Below, piece after piece: positions 34,001 through 44,551 of a stretch of 64,000 nt of DNA. The notes under the pieces were generated by a model that saw nothing but the letters and a program-made list of their open reading frames with translations, ran no database searches and was not told where the DNA came from. The position numbers were made by a program, and so were the translations under genes. The stretch's first letter is position 1. Each line of letters begins with the position of its first letter. Origin of the DNA: Erythrophleum ivorense. Its lineage: Eukaryota; Streptophyta; Magnoliopsida; Fabales; Fabaceae. Location of the stretch: NCBI GenBank assembly GCA_026724425.1, contig JAIUCV010000001.1:13994556-14058555 (forward strand), written 5' to 3'.

Positions 34001-34474
34001 AGCAGGCAAAAAGCGTATATGGACTGTCAACGCCGTGATTTGGAGTTTATGATCGGGGGCTATGTGTTTCTCAGGGTGTCTCCTATGAAAGGTGTGATGA
34101 GATTTGGGAAGAAAGGAAAGTTGACCCTAAGATATGTGGGACCATTTGAGATCTTAGAGCAAGTTGGGGCTGTAGCCTATCATCTAGCGTTGCCACCGGA
34201 ATTATCTAATATCCACCCAGTATTTCATGTTTCAATGTTAAGGAAATATGTACAGGATCCCTCTCACGTGTTGTAGAACCAAGATGTTTCTTTAAGTGAA
34301 GGTTTAGCTTATGAAGAAATTCCTGTTGCAATTTTGGGTAGACAAACGAAGAAGTTACGTTCCAAGGAGATTATGTCAGTGAAAGTCCTGTGGCGTCACC
34401 ATACCCCAGAGGAGGCTACATGGGAGATGGAAAGCGAAATGCGTGCAAAATACTCCTATTTATTTGAGAATTAA
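31005..34474 (+). pseudogene. Pol polyprotein of the chromovirus-type element: PR, RT, RNase H, INT, chromodomain
   Basis: Protease with LFDPGSTHSYIS (about 31120). RT from about 31690, with SPWGAPVLFVKKKDGS, LCVDYRQLNK, MPFGLTNAPAAFMDLM and catalytic FIDDILIYS (about 32125). RNase H with YCDAYRIGLG, YASRQLKKHEQNYPTHDLE and YTDHKSLKYIF. Integrase zinc part with HPGSTKMYQDL and CLACQQVK, then catalytic D in MDFVTGLP (33431), D in ISDRGPQFTS (33610) and the E in TDGQSERTVQ (33710). A chromodomain ends with LWRHHTPEEATWEMESEM (about 34390-34440), stop TAA at 34472. One frameshift lies between about 31250 and 31295, and TAG stops at 31562, 33416 and 34274. Chromodomains guide such elements to heterochromatin. 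Confidence 0.92.
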
Positions 34475-34524
34475 GGTTGGTATGTATATGTATATATATA
34501 TAAATTCGGGGACCGAATTTTTTT

Positions 34525-34535
34525 GGGGGGAGAGA
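34525..34535 (+). other. Polypurine tract of the gypsy element
   Basis: GGGGGGAGAGA lies two bases before the 3' LTR start at 34537. Confidence 0.8.
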
Positions 34536-34536
34536 T

Positions 34537-36860
34537 TGTAAAACCCGACGTGCATGATGCATGGGAAGGGAGTGGAGTTGACTTTTCAATGCTGATTCTT
34601 GCAGTTGCCACGTACCAGCTTTCTTCATTCTGCAACTTTATGGATATATCCCTCCTTTTACCTCCTTTAAGTTGGCTTTTTGGTCATTTATCTTTCAGAC
34701 TTCTGCAGCACATATCCTTCTAGCAGAGCACTTGCAGAACAGACTCGAAAACTCTGCATCTTCATCCCTTCGCTGGACGCTGCACTTCTGCTTCTTCGAG
34801 CTATGAATTACTCTCTACTCCATCTCCAGTAAGTTGCTTCATTCAAGTCGCATAACTCCTTCTGCTGGATGAAGGCTGGGTTGATAAAAAAAATTGCAAT
34901 TTATTTCTCCTCTGTTCAGCGTTACTTGCTATCCTTGTTCGAGTTACTGCTGCTGGTGTTTGCTCCTTGAATTTTGTTAAGCTTTTGTTGCTGGTTGCTG
35001 GTGAAACCAAGCCAGAAAATTAATTTCCCAGGTCTGAAATTTTTCCCATATGATTTGCTTTTACTGGGTTCATCTTCTCCCCTCTGCTCACGCCATTTTG
35101 TTCTGCTGGTTCGCTCTCCTTGCAGCCCTCCTCCTCTTCGCTTAAGCTGAGCTTCGTGGCTGTGTGTGTGGCAGGAGAGCAACGCTATATAGTGTTTTTG
35201 GGCCTGGAAATTTCTGATGTATGTGTTGTTTTTCTAGTCTCCTCTTCATGCGTCTCCCTCCTCTATTTTCTTAACTTTGTAATGCATTTTCTGTAGTGGC
35301 CAGCTAAGGGAGGTCCTGCACAGGAGAAAAGGTGGTGCAAGAAGTGATTTTAGTTGGAATAAGTTTGACTTTCTTTATGCTAAATTGTATACCCACTTTT
35401 CTACACACTAATTCCTTTCAATTTCTACATATACATTTCATAAATTAAGACACAATTTTGTTGTGCTCCCTCTTACTTGCTAAATTCTATTATGCAGAAC
35501 AAGCTTCCCTTTAACGTGTGGCTGCAGATTAAAGACGGTATGCGTTTCCTTTATTTCTGGGTTTTGGGTTTAGCTCCTAAGTGAAATTAGGGAAAAGAGA
35601 GCACAATATTTGTATATGGTATATATTGTACAAGTATGGAAGGCGAAAAATTAGTAGAGGAATAATTTTTAAAACCAGATAAGTCCTGTATGAGATCATT
35701 GGAATGAATCCCCCTCTAAAATCTGATGAACGGGTATTGTAGGGAATTCAGGAGATTGAGGCATAGCTGAGAAAGGGTCAGGAAATTTCTATAAAAATCT
35801 TGGAAGGTGAGTAAGTAATGTGGACCGTGAGACATGGGAAATTCTTATTTTGTTACTAAGTTTCCTTGCAGTGTTTTAAAAATTTGATTATCTATTTATA
35901 GAGATACACATTTCAATATTTTGTCATATGCATATTTACCAAAAATTGGTTCGAACATGAATTTTTCAAATTGATAGATGTTTGAATTATTTGGAAATTT
36001 TACGATGAACTCGATCTGGAAGGTATTCTGTCTGAGAGGTTAAAAGGAAAAAAATGCATTGTTTTATGAAGTTATCTGTTCAGAACCCTGTAGCTAACAG
36101 CAGTGGATGTTAGCCCTGATGCACCATGATCTGTACCTCAGTAAGCAGGGGTGGTGCTAGCCCCGTGTGCAGGCCACCACATGCGGAGTCATTTTATTTT
36201 CGCAAGCTGAAGGCTTTGCGTCTGTAGTGATTTTCCCCGCAAGCTGTGTGCTCTGCGTCTGTTCCAATTGGTTCTGTTTAAGTGCTTTTAGTGCATTTTG
36301 AGAAAGAATTTGTATAAAGCATGTTTCATACGGTATCTATATATATATATATACTTATTTGACCCTATGCTTATTTTAAAGAGGTTGGCATTGTTTATTC
36401 ATTGAGTATCAAACTCATTTTTCTCAAAATATTTTTTTCAGAGAGCAGTACGGACCCTACTCTACCCCCAGCAGCCTTCTAGTGGTTGATCTCTTGATTT
36501 CTTTTGTTGGCGAGCCTATAGTTGCTCATGTGGGTGTATTTTGTTTATATGGGTGTAACCTATTTTGTCCTGAACCTTGTAAAGTTGGCTCCACTGAATC
36601 ATAGCTAGTGCATCCCCACTCCCCGGATTTTTCTTTTGGTCTGAATGGATATGGGTTATCCCTTTTGGATGTATTGTGTTGACTGACAATTTGTAGAAAT
36701 ATCGGGAGGTCTACGTTATAGAGGAGACTCTCCCGAAATTTCTAGAAATGTCCTTTAAAGAAGAGCTTATATGTTTTATATGAATCAAAATTGATACCCA
36801 TAATTATTTATTCATTTTTCCGCTTCTGCGTCATCGTACTTAAATTTGTGGGGTGTGACA
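34537..36860 (+). repeat. 3' LTR of the gypsy element
   Basis: 2324 bp, TGTAAAACCC to GGTGTGACA, followed by AAACC. Confidence 0.93.
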
Positions 36861-36986
36861 AAACCAAACAAAAACAATTTCTAAGATCCAAAACAAAACA
36901 AGAGCAATAAATATAAAATCCACAAATATTGAATTAAACTAATATTTAAGACCCAAAACAAAACAAGTGCAATAAATATAAAATAC

Positions 36987-39900
36987 CTGGATTTTTGGTC
37001 GTGAACCGTATGGTGACCCAACCGTTTTTGGGTATAGCCACGGTGTTTTGATAAGGAGGATCAACAAGATTGTGAGAAACCAACGTGATGCAGGAAGGGA
37101 AGAAATACTTACGTGAATTCATGCATGAAGGATTGACTTTTCAACGCAAAACATGCAGCTGCCACGTTGGAGATTTTCTCTTCCAGAAATTACAGATGTA
37201 ACCTTCCTCTCCTTCTTCCTTCAGCTGGTTCTTCGGTCATTTCCCATCCAGACTTGCTGCAGTAATTATCCTCCAGCGCAGCATCACAGAACCACCAGAA
37301 TTGTGCAGTCTTCATCCTCTGTTTTCGCTGGACGCTGGATCCTTCATCTTCTTCGAGCTACTGGCGTAAATCTGCTGCTTCTTCACGCCTTGAGTTGCTT
37401 CAGTTGAGTGCTCCAGAACTGATGCTCCCTTCAAGTCGCAGTGGAAGCTCCCTACTGGATGAACCGAAGCGCTAAAACAAAGCTATAATTTTCTCCCCTG
37501 TTCAGCATGTTACTGTCACGGTGTGCTGCTCCCTTAATTTCTTCATGCTGTATGAGTTGCTTCTGGTATTTATCGGGTAGAATAGCTTCTTTTCAGTCGC
37601 ATATTTCCTCTTGTTGGATGAAGTCTGGAGCTGACCGAAAATTCTCTTTTTCTGCTGCCCTGTTTCAGCGCTAATCTTGTTCCAATTTCAGCTGCATGTT
37701 CCTCCTTGAATGAGTTCCATTTTGCTGCTGGTTTTTGGGTGAGAGCAAGCCAGAAAATTCCACCTCTTATCCTCTGTTTAGCGCCATGGTTGGCTAATCC
37801 AGTTTTCACTTTCTACTGCAGATTTTCCTCCTCTGTTTCAGCGCTGTTTTGGTCCGAAATTTAAGCTGAAAGTTGCTCCTTGAATTTGCTCCATTTTTGG
37901 CTGCTGGAGACTGGAGAAATCACGCCAGAAAAGACACCTTCCAGGTCCGAAATTCTGCTGCACAGATTTTCTTGGTTGGGTTCATCTTCCTTCTCCTTTT
38001 TCACGCCATATGAGTTGCTGTGTTTTCTTTTCGATACAGCCTTCTGCTCTCTATTCAAGCGGAGCTTCAGGACCATGTATGTGAAGGAAGAGAGCAACGT
38101 TGCATAGAAATTTAAGTCTGGAATTTTCGAAGTATGTATTGACTTTTCTGGTCAATTTTCCAAGCATTTTCTTCCCTGTTTTGCACGAGTTTTGCATGTG
38201 TTGGGTGTGGTCAGCTAGTTAAGCTTAGCATAGGAAAAAAAAATGCTGAAGGAAGCTAATTTCGGTTGGAGTAATCTCAAATTCCTTCATGCTAAACTAT
38301 ACACTCATTTTTCGGTACAGTAATCCCCCCAAAAATTTTACATATATATATATACCATTTTAATTAAGGACCAAAACCCCCTGTGCTCCTTTCTTAATTG
38401 TTAAATTAGAATACATTTTCCGATTAAAGATGGTAGACATTTCTTTTAATTTTTGAAATTGGGTTTCACTCCTAAGTGGAACCAAGGAAAAGAAGCACAA
38501 AATATGTATATGGAATTTACCATACGAGTTGGAAGGCATAAAATTAGTTGAGGATTAAATTTTAAATTTGATAAGTCCAAGTACTGTATGAAACTAATTG
38601 GGGTGATTCATTGTCTAAACTCTGGTGAACGGGTATTGTAGGAGATTCTGAGACTGAGATATAGCCGAGGAACGGGTCGGGGAATTTATGTGGTATCTCG
38701 GAAGGTGAGTAAGTAACGTGGACCAAAGACTCAGGAAATTCTTATTTCTGTTCTTAAGTTTCCTTGCAGTGTTTTAAGAATTTGATTCTCTATTTATGGG
38801 GATATATATTTCAAAATGTAGTCATAAGCATAATTACCAAAATTCGATTTCAATTAGGAATTTTGCAAATTTACGGATGTCGAGTTAATTGGAAATCCTA
38901 CTGTGAAATTGATCTGAACATACTTTGTCTGAAATGCTATTTGGAAATTTTATGGAGCTATCTGCTCAGAACCCTGTAGCTAACAGCAGTAGATGTTAGC
39001 CCTGGTACACCATGATCTGAACCTCAGCTAGCAGGGGTGGTGCTAGCCCCGTGTGCAGGCCACCACACGCGGAGTTATTTATTTTCGCAAGCTGAAAGCT
39101 TTGTGTCTGTAGTGATTTTCCCCGCGAGCTGTGTGCTCTGCGTCTGTGTTCCGATTGGTTCTGTTTAGATGCGTTCGGTGTATTTTGAAAAAGGAGTTGG
39201 TTTAAAATCTGTTTCATATGGTTTATATCTGTATATATATATGTGTAAACCTATTTGACTTACATTTATTTTAATAAGGGTCGGTGTGCTTATTCACTGA
39301 GTATTCGACTCATTTTTTTTGTATATATATATTTTTCAGAGAGCAGTAGGGACTCTAGTCTGCCCCCAGCCGCCTTCTAGTGGCTGACCTCTGGAGACGT
39401 TCTTTGGTGAGCCTGCGGAGCTCCTGTGGGTGTATTGTGATTGTATATATATTTTGTTTGAAACTTTGTAAAACCTTGTAAAGCTGGCTCCACTGAATCA
39501 TTGTTAGGGTATCCCCACACCCCAGATGTTTTCTTTTGGTCTGATTGCGCCCTTTTGGGCTATATTGTACTGTCTGAGACTTTGTAGAAATTTTGGGAGG
39601 TCTACGTTATAGAGGAGACTCTGCCAAAATTTCTACAAATGTCCTCTAAAGAAAAACTCATATGTTTCATATGATTCAAACGAATGCCATAAGTATTTCC
39701 TCTATAAAATTCCGCTTCCGCGCATGTGTACTTAAAATTTGGGGTGTGACAAAGATTGTACTTCAAAGGGTTCTTGTCTTTGTCAAAGTTCCCAAATCCC
39801 CAACCTACCACATAGAAACTATGCCCATGCAGGTGAATAGGGTGCTCGGTTCCAGCAAGCACATTAGTGCCCTGAAGGACAAGCTCCACCGTGGATCCAT

Positions 39901-40629
39901 ACTCAAGCACCTTCACCTTCGTACCCACCGTCGGAGTCAACAAGAACGGAGGCAGATCATTACCGGTGAAATCAAACGCCAATGGGGGCACATCTGGAAA
40001 CTTCTTCCCATAAACACCACTAATGTTGTTGTAATAAGCCTGCAAAATGTTAGCCCCAGGAGGAAATTGGAAGCTTATGTTGTTCATACTAGCCGAGAAG
40101 CGATTCCGATTTGGGCCAGGACAAATGGAGCCATTCGCACATGGTAATGTGTTAACAGAGGTTGTGTAGAAAAGCTTCGTGCTTATTTCTAAGGGCACAT
40201 CAATGGGATGGTTCTTGTCTGCCAAGCTTCTAAACTGGCTTATGAGGTTGGTGGAGGCAACGGTGTCGTTTGGGGCTGGAAGGAAAGGCAAGGAAGGGGT
40301 AGTTGAAGTTGGGATGTAATTTCCTTGGTATTGAAGGATAGCGGTGGTAATTGTGGGGTTAAATGGAACAACATTAGGAGAACTGGAATAAGCTTTAGCA
40401 GCCATGTAATAGCGATCTAATGGTTGGTTTGCTTCTAGTAAGACATCCATAGTTTGACCAGGTGAGATTGTGATGTGATCTACTTTCACTGGCTTTATGT
40501 AGCTTCCATCTGTTCCTACCACTGTGAGTTTATGGTTCGCAATGGCAAAGAACAGAACGTCTTCTAGTGCGGCATTGATCATTCGGAGAAGATAGGTTTT
40601 GCCATGTCGAACTTTCAGCTTGAAAGTTT
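36987..40629 (-). pseudogene. Laccase exon 5 (split)
   Basis: The coding pieces are 39757-40629 and 36987-37070. The exon starts after acceptor TTTATTGCAG with Glu-Thr-Phe-Lys-Leu and carries most of domains 2 and 3, including the HPIHLHG copper site near 39823-39846. After the solo LTR it resumes with VDPPYQNTVAIPKNGWVTIR and ends at donor site 36986/36985. Confidence 0.93.
37071..39751 (+). mobile_element. Solo LTR in laccase exon 5
   Basis: 2681 bp from TGTGAGAAACC to GGGGTGTGACA with perfect TSD AAGAT (37066-37070 and 39752-39756). It has the same general structure as the 27197-36860 LTRs, with shared blocks around 38590-39130 and 39340-39750, but is a different subfamily. It splits the codons for Asn-Leu and Val-Asp of the laccase. 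Only 210 bp separate it from the 3' LTR of the full element, in the same orientation. Confidence 0.93.
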
Positions 40630-40717
40630 CTGCAATAAATACAAAATCATCAGAATTATGTTATACAGAGAGAATAAACAAATAGAGGAATAAAAAAAAA
40701 GCATATATATTAATTAC

Positions 40718-40846
40718 CAGAGTTTGAGCATGGGTAAAGATCACCGGGTTGGCCATTAATGGTGAAAGCATCAGACAACATGGGATCTCCTCCGCTTTTA
40801 CGAAAATCATTGTAAACCTGAACGATATCTTGTTTCCACTACTCTC
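40718..40846 (-). pseudogene. Laccase exon 4 with premature TAG
   Basis: Reads Gly-Glu-stop-Trp-Lys-Gln-Asp-Ile-Val where laccases have GEWW. The stop is at 40839-40841 and can be explained by one G to A change in TGG. The rest (DPMLSDAFTINGQPGDLYPC) is conserved. Confidence 0.92.
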
Positions 40847-40985
40847 CTGCATTCACCAATATATGGTTAAATTTTGGTCTTTCAAAATATTTTCATCATA
40901 TGTCAATTTTTTTTATCAGAAAACTTAAGAACAAGCATTTCAAAAAGTTTATCAAGTCCAGTCCTTGAATTAATAGATTATATAC

Positions 40986-43695
40986 CTAATATAACGGGAA
41001 ATTCTGCATGTGGTTTGGGAAAAGGGTAGGTGGTTCCTGGCTTGGGTTTAATGACAATAGCGCCATGAACAGTGGCTCGGGAGTAGTCGCTGTGAGCATG
41101 CCACCAAAGAGTTCCTTCCTCTTCAGAAAAGATGACCTTCTGGCTAAACTTATCACCAGGTTGTATTGGGCATTGAGTGACAAATTCAGGACCATCTGTG
41201 TCACACCCCAAATTTTAAGTACACATGCGCGGAAGCGGAATTATATAGAGGAAATACTTATGGCATTCATTTGAATCATATGAAACATATGAGTTTTTCT
41301 TTAGAGGACATTTGTAGAAATTTCGGCAGAGTCTCCTCTATAACGTAGACCTCCCGAAATTTCTACAAACGCTCAGACAGTACAATATAGCCCGAAAGGG
41401 CGCAATCAGACCAAAAGAAAACATCTGGGGTGTGGGGATACCCTAACAATGATTCAGTGGAGCCAGCTTTACAAGGGTTTACAAATTTTCAAACAAAATA
41501 TATATACAATCACAATACACCCACAGGAGCTCCGCAGGCTCGCCAAAGAACGTCTCCCGAGGTCAGCCACTAGAAGGCGGCTGGGGGCAGACTAGAGTCC
41601 CTACTGCTCTCTGAAAAGTATATATATACAAAAAAAATGAGTCGAATACTCAGTGAATAAGCACACCGACCCTTTTTAAAATAAATGTAAGTCAAATAGG
41701 TTTACACATATATATATACAGATATAGATCATATGAAACAGATTTTAAACCGACTCTTTTTCAAAATACCCCGAACGCATCTAAACAGAACCAATCGGAA
41801 CACAGACGCAGAGCACACAGCTCGCGGGGAAAATCACTACAGACGCAAAGCTTTCAGCTTGCGAAAATACAATAACTCCGCATGTGGTGGCCTGCACACG
41901 GGGCTAGCACCACCCCTGCTAGCTGAGGTTCAGATCATGGTGCACCAAGGCTAACATCTACTGCTGTTAGCTACAGGGTTCTGAGCAGATAACTTCCTAA
42001 AATCATTTAGTTTTCCAGACAGAATACCTTCCAGATCGAGTTCATCATAAAATTTCCAATTAATTCCAACATCTATCGATTTTTAAACATATTCATGTTC
42101 GAACCGATTTTGGAGAAATATGCATATGACCAAGCATTGAAATATATATTTCTATAAATAAATAATCAGATTGTTGAAACACTACAAGGAAACTTAGTAT
42201 CGAAACAAGAAATTTCTGAGTCTTTGGTCCGCATACTTACTCACCTTCCAAGATATCACAGAAATTCCCCGACCCGTTCCTCGGCTATATCGCAGTCTCA
42301 GAATCTCCTACAATACCCGTTCACCAGAGTTTAGACAATGAATCACTCCAATTAGTTTCATACAGGACTCGGACTTATCAAAATTTAATATTTAATCCTC
42401 TACTAATTTCACGCCTTCCATACGCGTACAGTAAGTTTCTTCTACATATTTTGTACCTTCTCTTCCTTGGTTCCACTTAGGAGCTAAACCCCAATTCAAA
42501 ACTAAAAGAAAGGTATACCATTTTTAATCGAGAAGTTTATTCTGCATAATTATAATTTAAGAATTAAGAAGAAGTATAACAATCAATTTTGAGGAAGGTA
42601 TATGCAGAAATTGAAGGAATTTAGTGTATATAAAAAAAAAAAAGGGTATACAATTTAGTATGAGAAAAATCAATTTCAACCCAACTAAAGTCTTTTTTTT
42701 TTTTGCATTATTATTATTTATTTATTTTTTTCTCCAGCATAGGACTTCCCTTCAAACTGCCACTTCACAGGACAAGCGTTAATCTAAGAGAAGCACCAGA
42801 ATTTGGAATCAAAGAAGCAACACATGCAACGGAATTTCACGCCTAACACTAGTCCCATACAGCCACTAAATTTAGCTTAAACGAAGGAAAGCAAATAGCA
42901 ACTAGAAGCAAACCAGAAAATGAAGTGGAAGTGGTGTAGGGATGAGACGCTGTTCAGCAACACCAAGGGAGATGAGGTGCTGAAAAAGGGTCCAGCAGGA
43001 GCATTACGCACAACAGAACCAGTGCTGGAATTTAGCAACTCAGGGAGCAACTTTCAGCTTAACTTTCGGACCAAAATAGCGTTGCAACCTGTGTATACTG
43101 GAGGTGCTAAATAGAGGAAGGAGATGATGAAAATTTCTGGCGTGGTCTCACCCGAAACAGCAGCAAAACCTCACCCAATTCAAGGAGAAGCTGCAGCTGG
43201 AATTTAAACAAAAATCAGCGCTGGAACAGGGCAGCAGAAACGCTGAACAGAGGAGGAAGATTTCAGTGTTTATGCAGCCATACCATTCGTCCAGCAAGGA
43301 GCCTCCATGAGACTGATGAAGCAGCAGTTCTGGAGCAGGTTTACAGCATGAAGAAACAGCCACAGCAGCGTACAGCAGCTTGAAGAAGCAGAGAAGCCAG
43401 CAACCAGCGAAAACAGGGGATGAAGATGGCGGTTCTGTGCTTCGCTGGATAGATATATACTGCAGAGACTTTGGATGGAAATGACCGAAGAAACCCAGCT
43501 GAAGGAAAAGGAGGGGAGGGGCACTTCAGTAAAATGGCAGAGGATCAATTGGTGCATGGCAGCTGTCCGATTTTTGCATGGGAAGTCAACTTCATGCATT
43601 CTTCTTCACGTCGTTATTCTTCTCCTGCCTGCATCGCAAATTCACGTCGGCTCTTACAATCTGACCATGGATATCTTGGTAGATTCACTCCATGC
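40986..43695 (-). pseudogene. Laccase exon 3 (split)
   Basis: The coding pieces are 43664-43695 and 40986-41198. It holds PRYPWSDGPEFVTQCPIQPG and WWHAHSDYSRATVHGAIVI. The solo LTR sits within the Ser-Asp codons of PWSDGP. Confidence 0.93.
41199..43658 (-). mobile_element. Solo LTR in laccase exon 3
   Basis: 2460 bp from TGTCACACCCC to CGGCTCTTACA on the plus strand, so in reverse orientation. The TSD ATCTG is perfect (41194-41198 and 43659-43663). On the minus strand it starts TGTAAGAGCCGACGTG, close to TGTAAAACCCGACGTG of the full element. Short frames at 43148-43599 and 43471-43749 fall in this LTR or cross its edge and are not genes. Confidence 0.93.
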
Positions 43696-43807
43696 CTGCA
43701 AATTTACAGTTTCAAGTTTATAATTAACTTTCTCACAAATCATATTTAAGCTTAATAAACTAATTGAGAAGACAAACGTGGGCTTGGTTTAATTTAATTG
43801 TTTTTAC

Positions 43808-43959
43808 CAGTGGATGGTGATGCTCTCATTGGCTCGGTTATGGACATCAACAATGATGGTTTCGCCTTTGTTAACGTACAAGGTTGGCCCAGGAAATTGC
43901 CCATTTACTGTCAATATGTTCTTGGTGTTGCAAAGTCTTGTGTAGGAAGTGTCTTTGAC
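43808..43959 (-). pseudogene. Laccase exon 2
   Basis: Encodes VKDTSYTRLCNTKNILTVNG and continues through PGPTLYVNKGE to the first His of HWHG. Phase and GT-AG borders are intact (acceptor ...TGCAG at 43960, donor GTAAAA at 43807). Confidence 0.95.
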
Positions 43960-44087
43960 CTGCACTCAATTAAATGCAAGCGTCAAGATGCAAATTAACA
44001 GTTATTATATATATACAATGCCATATTTGAGTAATTACTTCAACATATATGGTTAAACTTAATATTATTGGTTTCATGAAAACATAC

Positions 44088-44183
44088 CTCAAAAGTATAA
44101 TGCCTGATTGCGAGGGAAATGAAGAGGTTGTTGAGGAACAAAACTTCTAATATTTGTAAGATGAATATTACTGAGATTTTCAT
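44088..44183 (-). pseudogene. Laccase exon 1 with signal-type N-terminus
   Basis: The ATG at 44181-44183 starts MKISVIFILQILEVLFLNN, a hydrophobic secretion signal. The exon ends RHYTFE at donor GTATGT. Exon 1 of the second copy (46557-46652) is nearly identical. Confidence 0.93.
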
Positions 44184-44449
44184 GATAACTCTCTGAACTA
44201 AGAAAGGGCTGATCTCTCTGTTTAGTACTCGAAGAAAGAGTTGATCTCTACAGATTAGTTGAGTTCTGTTTATTGCTTGAAAAAAGGGTGGCTCTCTGCT
44301 TGCTGATTAATGGTGCTGTTTGGTGCTTGAAGATGTTTCTGTGTAACTGTTGTTTGAAGAAGTTCGCCATGCATGTATACATATAGTTTTGGGAGGCTTT
44401 GACATGAACATCATTACGCGTGAGAATATTATTCAATTGGTGTAACTTC
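44184..44449 (-). promoter_or_regulatory. Laccase promoter and 5' leader, duplicated
   Basis: This region aligns in direct orientation with 46653-46925. Shared words include TTGATTAATGGTGCTGTT-type sequence and ACATGAACATCATTACGCG-type sequence. It ends where the laccase exon 5 fragment begins, so the duplication breakpoint is near 44445-44450. A start site cannot be fixed from the sequence. Confidence 0.6.
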
Positions 44450-44546
44450 AGTTTTGCAATGGCGAAGAATAGATTGTTGCCAGTTACGGCATTGATCATT
44501 CGAAGAGGATAGGTTTTGCCATGGTCTACCAGAAGCTTGAAAGTTT
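44450..44546 (-). pseudogene. Fragment of laccase exon 5, second copy
   Basis: After an acceptor TGCAG (44547-44551) the minus strand reads ETFKLLVDHGKTYPLRMINA and then a diverged continuation LFFAIAKLK. This is the start of laccase exon 5. It stops after about 32 codons, at the junction with the promoter of the downstream copy. It is a remnant of a tandem laccase copy, not a working gene. Confidence 0.85.
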
Positions 44547-44551
44547 CTGCA

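Larger units (their letters stand above)
27197..36860 (+). mobile_element. Complete chromovirus-type Ty3/gypsy element in laccase intron 5
   Basis: 9.66 kb with two LTRs of about 2.32 kb (TGTAAAACCC...GGTGTGACA), a primer-binding site TGGTATCAGAGC at 29525-29536, gag, protease, RT, RNase H, integrase and a chromodomain, and a polypurine tract GGGGGGAGAGA at 34525-34535. Flanks AAACT (27192-27196) and AAACC (36861-36865) are a TSD with one change. The chromodomain after integrase and the long LTR place it with the chromoviruses, probably the Tekay/Del branch. The coding is interrupted by six TAG codons and one frameshift. Confidence 0.93.
27045..44183 (-). pseudogene. Laccase (multicopper oxidase), six exons, broken by LTR insertions
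   Basis: Exons on the minus strand: 44183-44088, 43959-43808, 43695-40986, 40846-40718, 40629-36987 and 27181-27045. All introns are GT-AG. With the insertions set aside, the exons sum to 1716 bp, or 571 codons, the usual laccase length. Copper ligands are intact: HWHG (residues 82-85, across intron 2), HAH (127-129), HPIHLHG (470-476) and HCHLERH (532-538), with Met543 at the axial position. A hydrophobic N-terminus (about residues 1-26) fits secretion, and the C-terminus is LPPPLDMPKC plus two residues. Laccases oxidise phenolics in the cell wall, for example lignin precursors. Damage: a solo LTR in exon 3 (after about residue 94), a solo LTR in exon 5 (after residue 500), a whole gypsy element in intron 5, and a TAG at codon 167 (40839-40841) where GEWW is conserved. 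No frameshift is seen. The gene is dead, but recently so. Confidence 0.95.

Noticed and set aside
39662..40147. 161-codon plus-strand frame
   Set aside because: It runs opposite to the laccase exon 5 coding strand and has no domain. It is a shadow of the laccase.
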